A DNA stretch of 64,000 bases from TMP-86 sp044226865 (GTDB taxonomy: Bacteria > Pseudomonadota > Gammaproteobacteria > Steroidobacterales > Steroidobacteraceae), in assembly GCA_044226865.1 (NCBI GenBank), contig JBGAGE010000003.1, positions 310,001 through 374,000 on the forward strand. The letters run 5' to 3'. Each line of letters starts with the position of its first letter. Position 1 is the first letter of the stretch. The position numbers and the translations under genes were made by a program. Under the pieces are notes generated by a model. That model was not told the origin of the DNA, ran no database searches, and saw only the letters and a list, made by a program, of their open reading frames with translations. Shown here one piece after another: positions 61,505 to 64,000 of the stretch.

Positions 61505-64000
61505 CGGGCTCGTAGCGGCGGCGCAGCCGTTCCTGCCAGTCCGCCGGCTGCGACACCTTCACCACCTGCACCGCCGTCACCTTGTATTCGGGGCAGTTGG
61601 TGGCCCAGTCCGAGTTGTCGGTGGTGATGATGTTGGCGCCGCTCTCGGGGAAATGAAACGTGGTGTACACCACGCCCGGCTGCACGCGATCGGTCACCTG
61701 CGCGCGCAACACTGTCTGGCCGGCGCGGCTGGTGATGCCCACCCAATCGCCATCCTTGACCCCCCGGGATTCCGCATCGTCCGGATGTATCTCCAGCCGG
61801 TCCTCGGAATGCCAGGTGACATTGGGTGTGCGGCGCGTCTGCGCGCCGACGTTGTACTGCGAGAGGATCCGGCCCGTGGTGAGGATCAACGGGAAGCGGT
61901 TGTTCGAGCGCTCGGAAGTTGGCACGAACTCGGTGATGTAGAAGCGGCCCTTGCCGCGCACGAATTCGCCGATATGCATGGTGGGCGTGCCTTCGGGCGC
62001 CGCCTCGTTGCAGGGCCACTGGATGCTGCCCAGCTTGTCGAGCTTCTCGTAGGTGACGCCCGTGAAGGTGGGCGTGAGCGCCGCGATCTCATCCATGATC
62101 TGGGAAGGATGCGTGTAGTTCATCGGATAGCCCAGCGCATTGGACAGCCGCACCGTGACTTCCCAATCCGCCAGCCCCGCCTTGGGGCTCATCACCTTGC
62201 GCACGCGCGAGATGCGCCGCTCGGCATTGGTGAAGGTGCCGTCCTTCTCCAGGAATGAGGACCCGGGCAGCAGCACATGCGCATACTTGGCCGTCTCGTT
62301 CAGGAACAGGTCCTGCACCACCACGCATTCCATGGCCGACAAAGCAGCCACAACGTGATGCGTGTTCGGATCGGACTGCAGGATGTCCTCGCCCTGCACG
62401 TACAGGCCGCGGAAACTGCCGTCGAGCGCCGCCTCGAACATGTTGGGAATGCGCAGGCCGGGCTCGGCATCCAGGCCCACGTTCCAGGCCTTCTCGAACA
62501 GGGAGCGCACCGCGCCATCCGACACGTGCCGATAGCCTGAGAATTCGTGCGGGAAGGAACCCATGTCGCAGGCGCCCTGCACGTTGTTCTGGCCGCGCAG
62601 CGGGTTCACGCCCACGCCTTCGCGGCCGATGTTGCCGGTGGCCATGGCGAGGTTCGCGATCCCCATCACCATGGTGCTGCCCTGGCTGTGCTCGGTGACA
62701 CCGAGGCCGTAGTAAATGGCTCCATTGGGCTTGGAGGCGAACAGCCGAGCGGCGCGGCGCAGGGTATCCGCGGGCACGCCGGTGAGGCTTTCGGTGGCTT
62801 CTGGCGAATTGCGCGCCTCGGAGACGAAGGCCGCCCATTTCTGGAACGCCGCAGGCTCGCAGCGCTCGGCCACGTAGTCGCTCTTGACCAGGCCTTCGGT
62901 GACGATGACGTGCGCCAAGGCGTTCATCACGGCGACATTGGTGCCGGGTCGCAATTGCAGGTGGTAGTCCGCCTCGATGTGCGGGGAGCGCACGATGGGC
63001 GTGGCGCGCGGGTCCACGACGATCAGGCTCGCGCCTTGGCGCAGCCGGCGCTTCAGCTGCGAGGCGAACACCGGATGGCCTTCGGTGGGGTTGGCGCCGA
63101 TGACCATGATCACATCGGACTTCATCACCGAATTGAAGGCCTGCGTGCCGGCGGACTCGCCCAGCGTGTGCTTCAGACCATAGCCCGTGGGTGAATGGCA
63201 GACGCGCGCGCAGGTGTCGACGTTGTTGTTGCCGAAGGCCGCCCGCACCAGTTTCTGCACCAGGAAGGTTTCCTCATTGGTGCAGCGTGAGGAGGTGATG
63301 CCGCCGATGGAATTCCTGCCGTACTTCGCCTGGATGCGCTTGAACTCGGCGGCGGTGTGCGCAATGGCCTCGTCCCAGCTCACTTCCTTCCACGGATCGC
63401 TGATGCGCGCGCGGATCATCGGCTTCAGGATCCGGTCCTTGTGCGTGGCATAGCCGAAGGCGAAGCGTCCCTTGACGCAGGCATGGCCCTGGTTGGCATG
63501 GCCGTTGCGGTTCGGGACCATGCGGATCACCTCGGCCGCATCGCCATGGCCTTTCACTTCGGCCTTGAAGGAGCAACCCACGCCGCAATACGCGCAGGTG
63601 GTGGTGACGGCGCGCTCGGGCTGGCCCATGAACGTCAACGGCTTCTCGGTGAGCGCCGCCGTCGGGCAGGCTTCCACACAGGCGCCGCAGGAAACGCACT
63701 CGGATTGCACGAAGGATTCGTTCTGGCTGGCCGACACCTTGGAGTCGAAGCCGCGCGATTGAATGGTCAGAGCGAGTGTCCCCTGCACTTCGTCGCAGGC
63801 GCGCACGCAGCGCGAGCAGACGATGCACATGTTGGGATCGAAGGTGAAATACGGATTGCTCTCATCCTTCGCGATATGCTGATGGCGCGCGCCGGACAGG
63901 CCGTAGCGCGTCTCCTCCACCCCCGTGACCTTGGCCATGTCCTGCAATTCGCAATGGCCGTTCGACGGGCAACTCACGCAGTCCAGCGGGTGATCGGAGA
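61488..64000 (-). CDS. fdsA: NAD-dependent formate dehydrogenase alpha subunit, 5' end outside window
   Basis: The frame is open to the right edge, so the N-terminus is missing; the GTG at 63977 is internal. The visible part (~837 residues) has ferredoxin-type clusters CIVCSRCVRACDE and CVSCGACVEACPT, then the Mo-bis-MGD domain with TTCAYCGVGCSF, CARVCHSPTGYGLKHTLG (the active-site Cys and His) and GANPTEGHPVFASQLKRRLRQ. It oxidises formate to CO2, passing electrons to NAD via FdsB/FdsG, presumably upstream. It resembles soluble FdsABGD enzymes. Confidence 0.94.
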   Translation of the reverse strand, partial: SDHPLDCVSCPSNGHCELQDMAKVTGVEETRYGLSGARHQHIAKDESNPYFTFDPNMCIVCSRCVRACDEVQGTLALTIQSRGFDSKVSASQNESFVQSECVSCGACVEACPTAALTEKPLTFMGQPERAVTTTCAYCGVGCSFKAEVKGHGDAAEVIRMVPNRNGHANQGHACVKGRFAFGYATHKDRILKPMIRARISDPWKEVSWDEAIAHTAAEFKRIQAKYGRNSIGGITSSRCTNEETFLVQKLVRAAFGNNNVDTCARVCHSPTGYGLKHTLGESAGTQAFNSVMKSDVIMVIGANPTEGHPVFASQLKRRLRQGASLIVVDPRATPIVRSPHIEADYHLQLRPGTNVAVMNALAHVIVTEGLVKSDYVAERCEPAAFQKWAAFVSEARNSPEATESLTGVPADTLRRAARLFASKPNGAIYYGLGVTEHSQGSTMVMGIANLAMATGNIGREGVGVNPLRGQNNVQGACDMGSFPHEFSGYRHVSDGAVRSLFEKAWNVGLDAEPGLRIPNMFEAALDGSFRGLYVQGEDILQSDPNTHHVVAALSAMECVVVQDLFLNETAKYAHVLLPGSSFLEKDGTFTNAERRISRVRKVMSPKAGLADWEVTVRLSNALGYPMNYTHPSQIMDEIAALTPTFTGVTYEKLDKLGSIQWPCNEAAPEGTPTMHIGEFVRGKGRFYITEFVPTSERSNNRFPLILTTGRILSQYNVGAQTRRTPNVTWHSEDRLEIHPDDAESRGVKDGDWVGITSRAGQTVLRAQVTDRVQPGVVYTTFHFPESGANIITTDNSDWATNCPEYKVTAVQVVKVSQPADWQERLRRRYEPDANHV

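Overview
The window is GC-rich, densely coded DNA from a free-living, heterotrophic Gram-negative bacterium. Evidence for this is two TonB-dependent receptors, several lipoproteins, an OmpA-type protein, Tat-exported copper and hydrolase proteins, a PQQ dehydrogenase and a tungsten/molybdenum formate dehydrogenase. Receptor style and the mix of acyl-CoA and P450 catabolism suggest a proteobacterium, perhaps a gammaproteobacterium of the Steroidobacter/Nevskiales type; this placement is a guess from gene content, not a phylogeny. I saw no rRNA, tRNA, CRISPR array or insertion sequence. No gap between genes exceeds about 250 bases.

Region by region. 1-8.1 kb: a truncated HDOD-GGDEF protein, a small DUF486 membrane protein, an aspartyl protease, a coupled DUF3037/HipA-like pair with a lipoprotein, and a lipoprotein/OmpA pair. 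8.2-13.4 kb: an amino-acid permease coupled to a DmpA-type aminopeptidase, and a beta-propeller/CehA-type hydrolase. 13.5-22.8 kb: two divergent, translationally coupled operons around a perfect palindrome. One encodes an aminotransferase, a two-subunit CoA-transferase and an aldehyde dehydrogenase; the other an IclR regulator, a permease and a second aminotransferase, followed by a dipeptidase. Together they look like omega-amino-acid or diamine-derived carbon use. 22.8-28.4 kb: a diguanylate cyclase, a PQQ alcohol dehydrogenase, an alpha/beta hydrolase and a TetR regulator.

28.4-32.4 kb holds a compact copper gene set: Sco, a two-domain multicopper oxidase with its type 1 site in domain 1, two related small membrane proteins, and a lipoprotein that fuses a cupredoxin to a beta-helix. 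32.5-49.9 kb is a large catabolic island: two TonB receptors, AMP-dependent CoA ligase, a divergent split B12-dependent acyl-CoA mutase with its MeaB chaperone, iron alcohol dehydrogenase, three SDR/crotonase-type steps plus a further SDR, a P450, a metallo-beta-lactamase-fold hydrolase and a TetR regulator. The mutase carries an acidic residue where 2-hydroxyisobutyryl-CoA mutase does, so the island may process a 2-hydroxyacyl-CoA or other branched acid.

49.9-50.7 kb is a VapBC toxin-antitoxin pair set among repeated GTTTCC/GGAAAC palindromes. 50.7-64 kb is one co-directional run on the minus strand: formate dehydrogenase (fdsA partial, fdhD, fdsD), an adenosine-kinase-like PfkB protein, metK, a terminator, ahcY, folD, a 3-oxoacid CoA-transferase pair and glcDEF. 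It links the S-adenosylmethionine cycle, folate one-carbon units, formate and glycolate oxidation.
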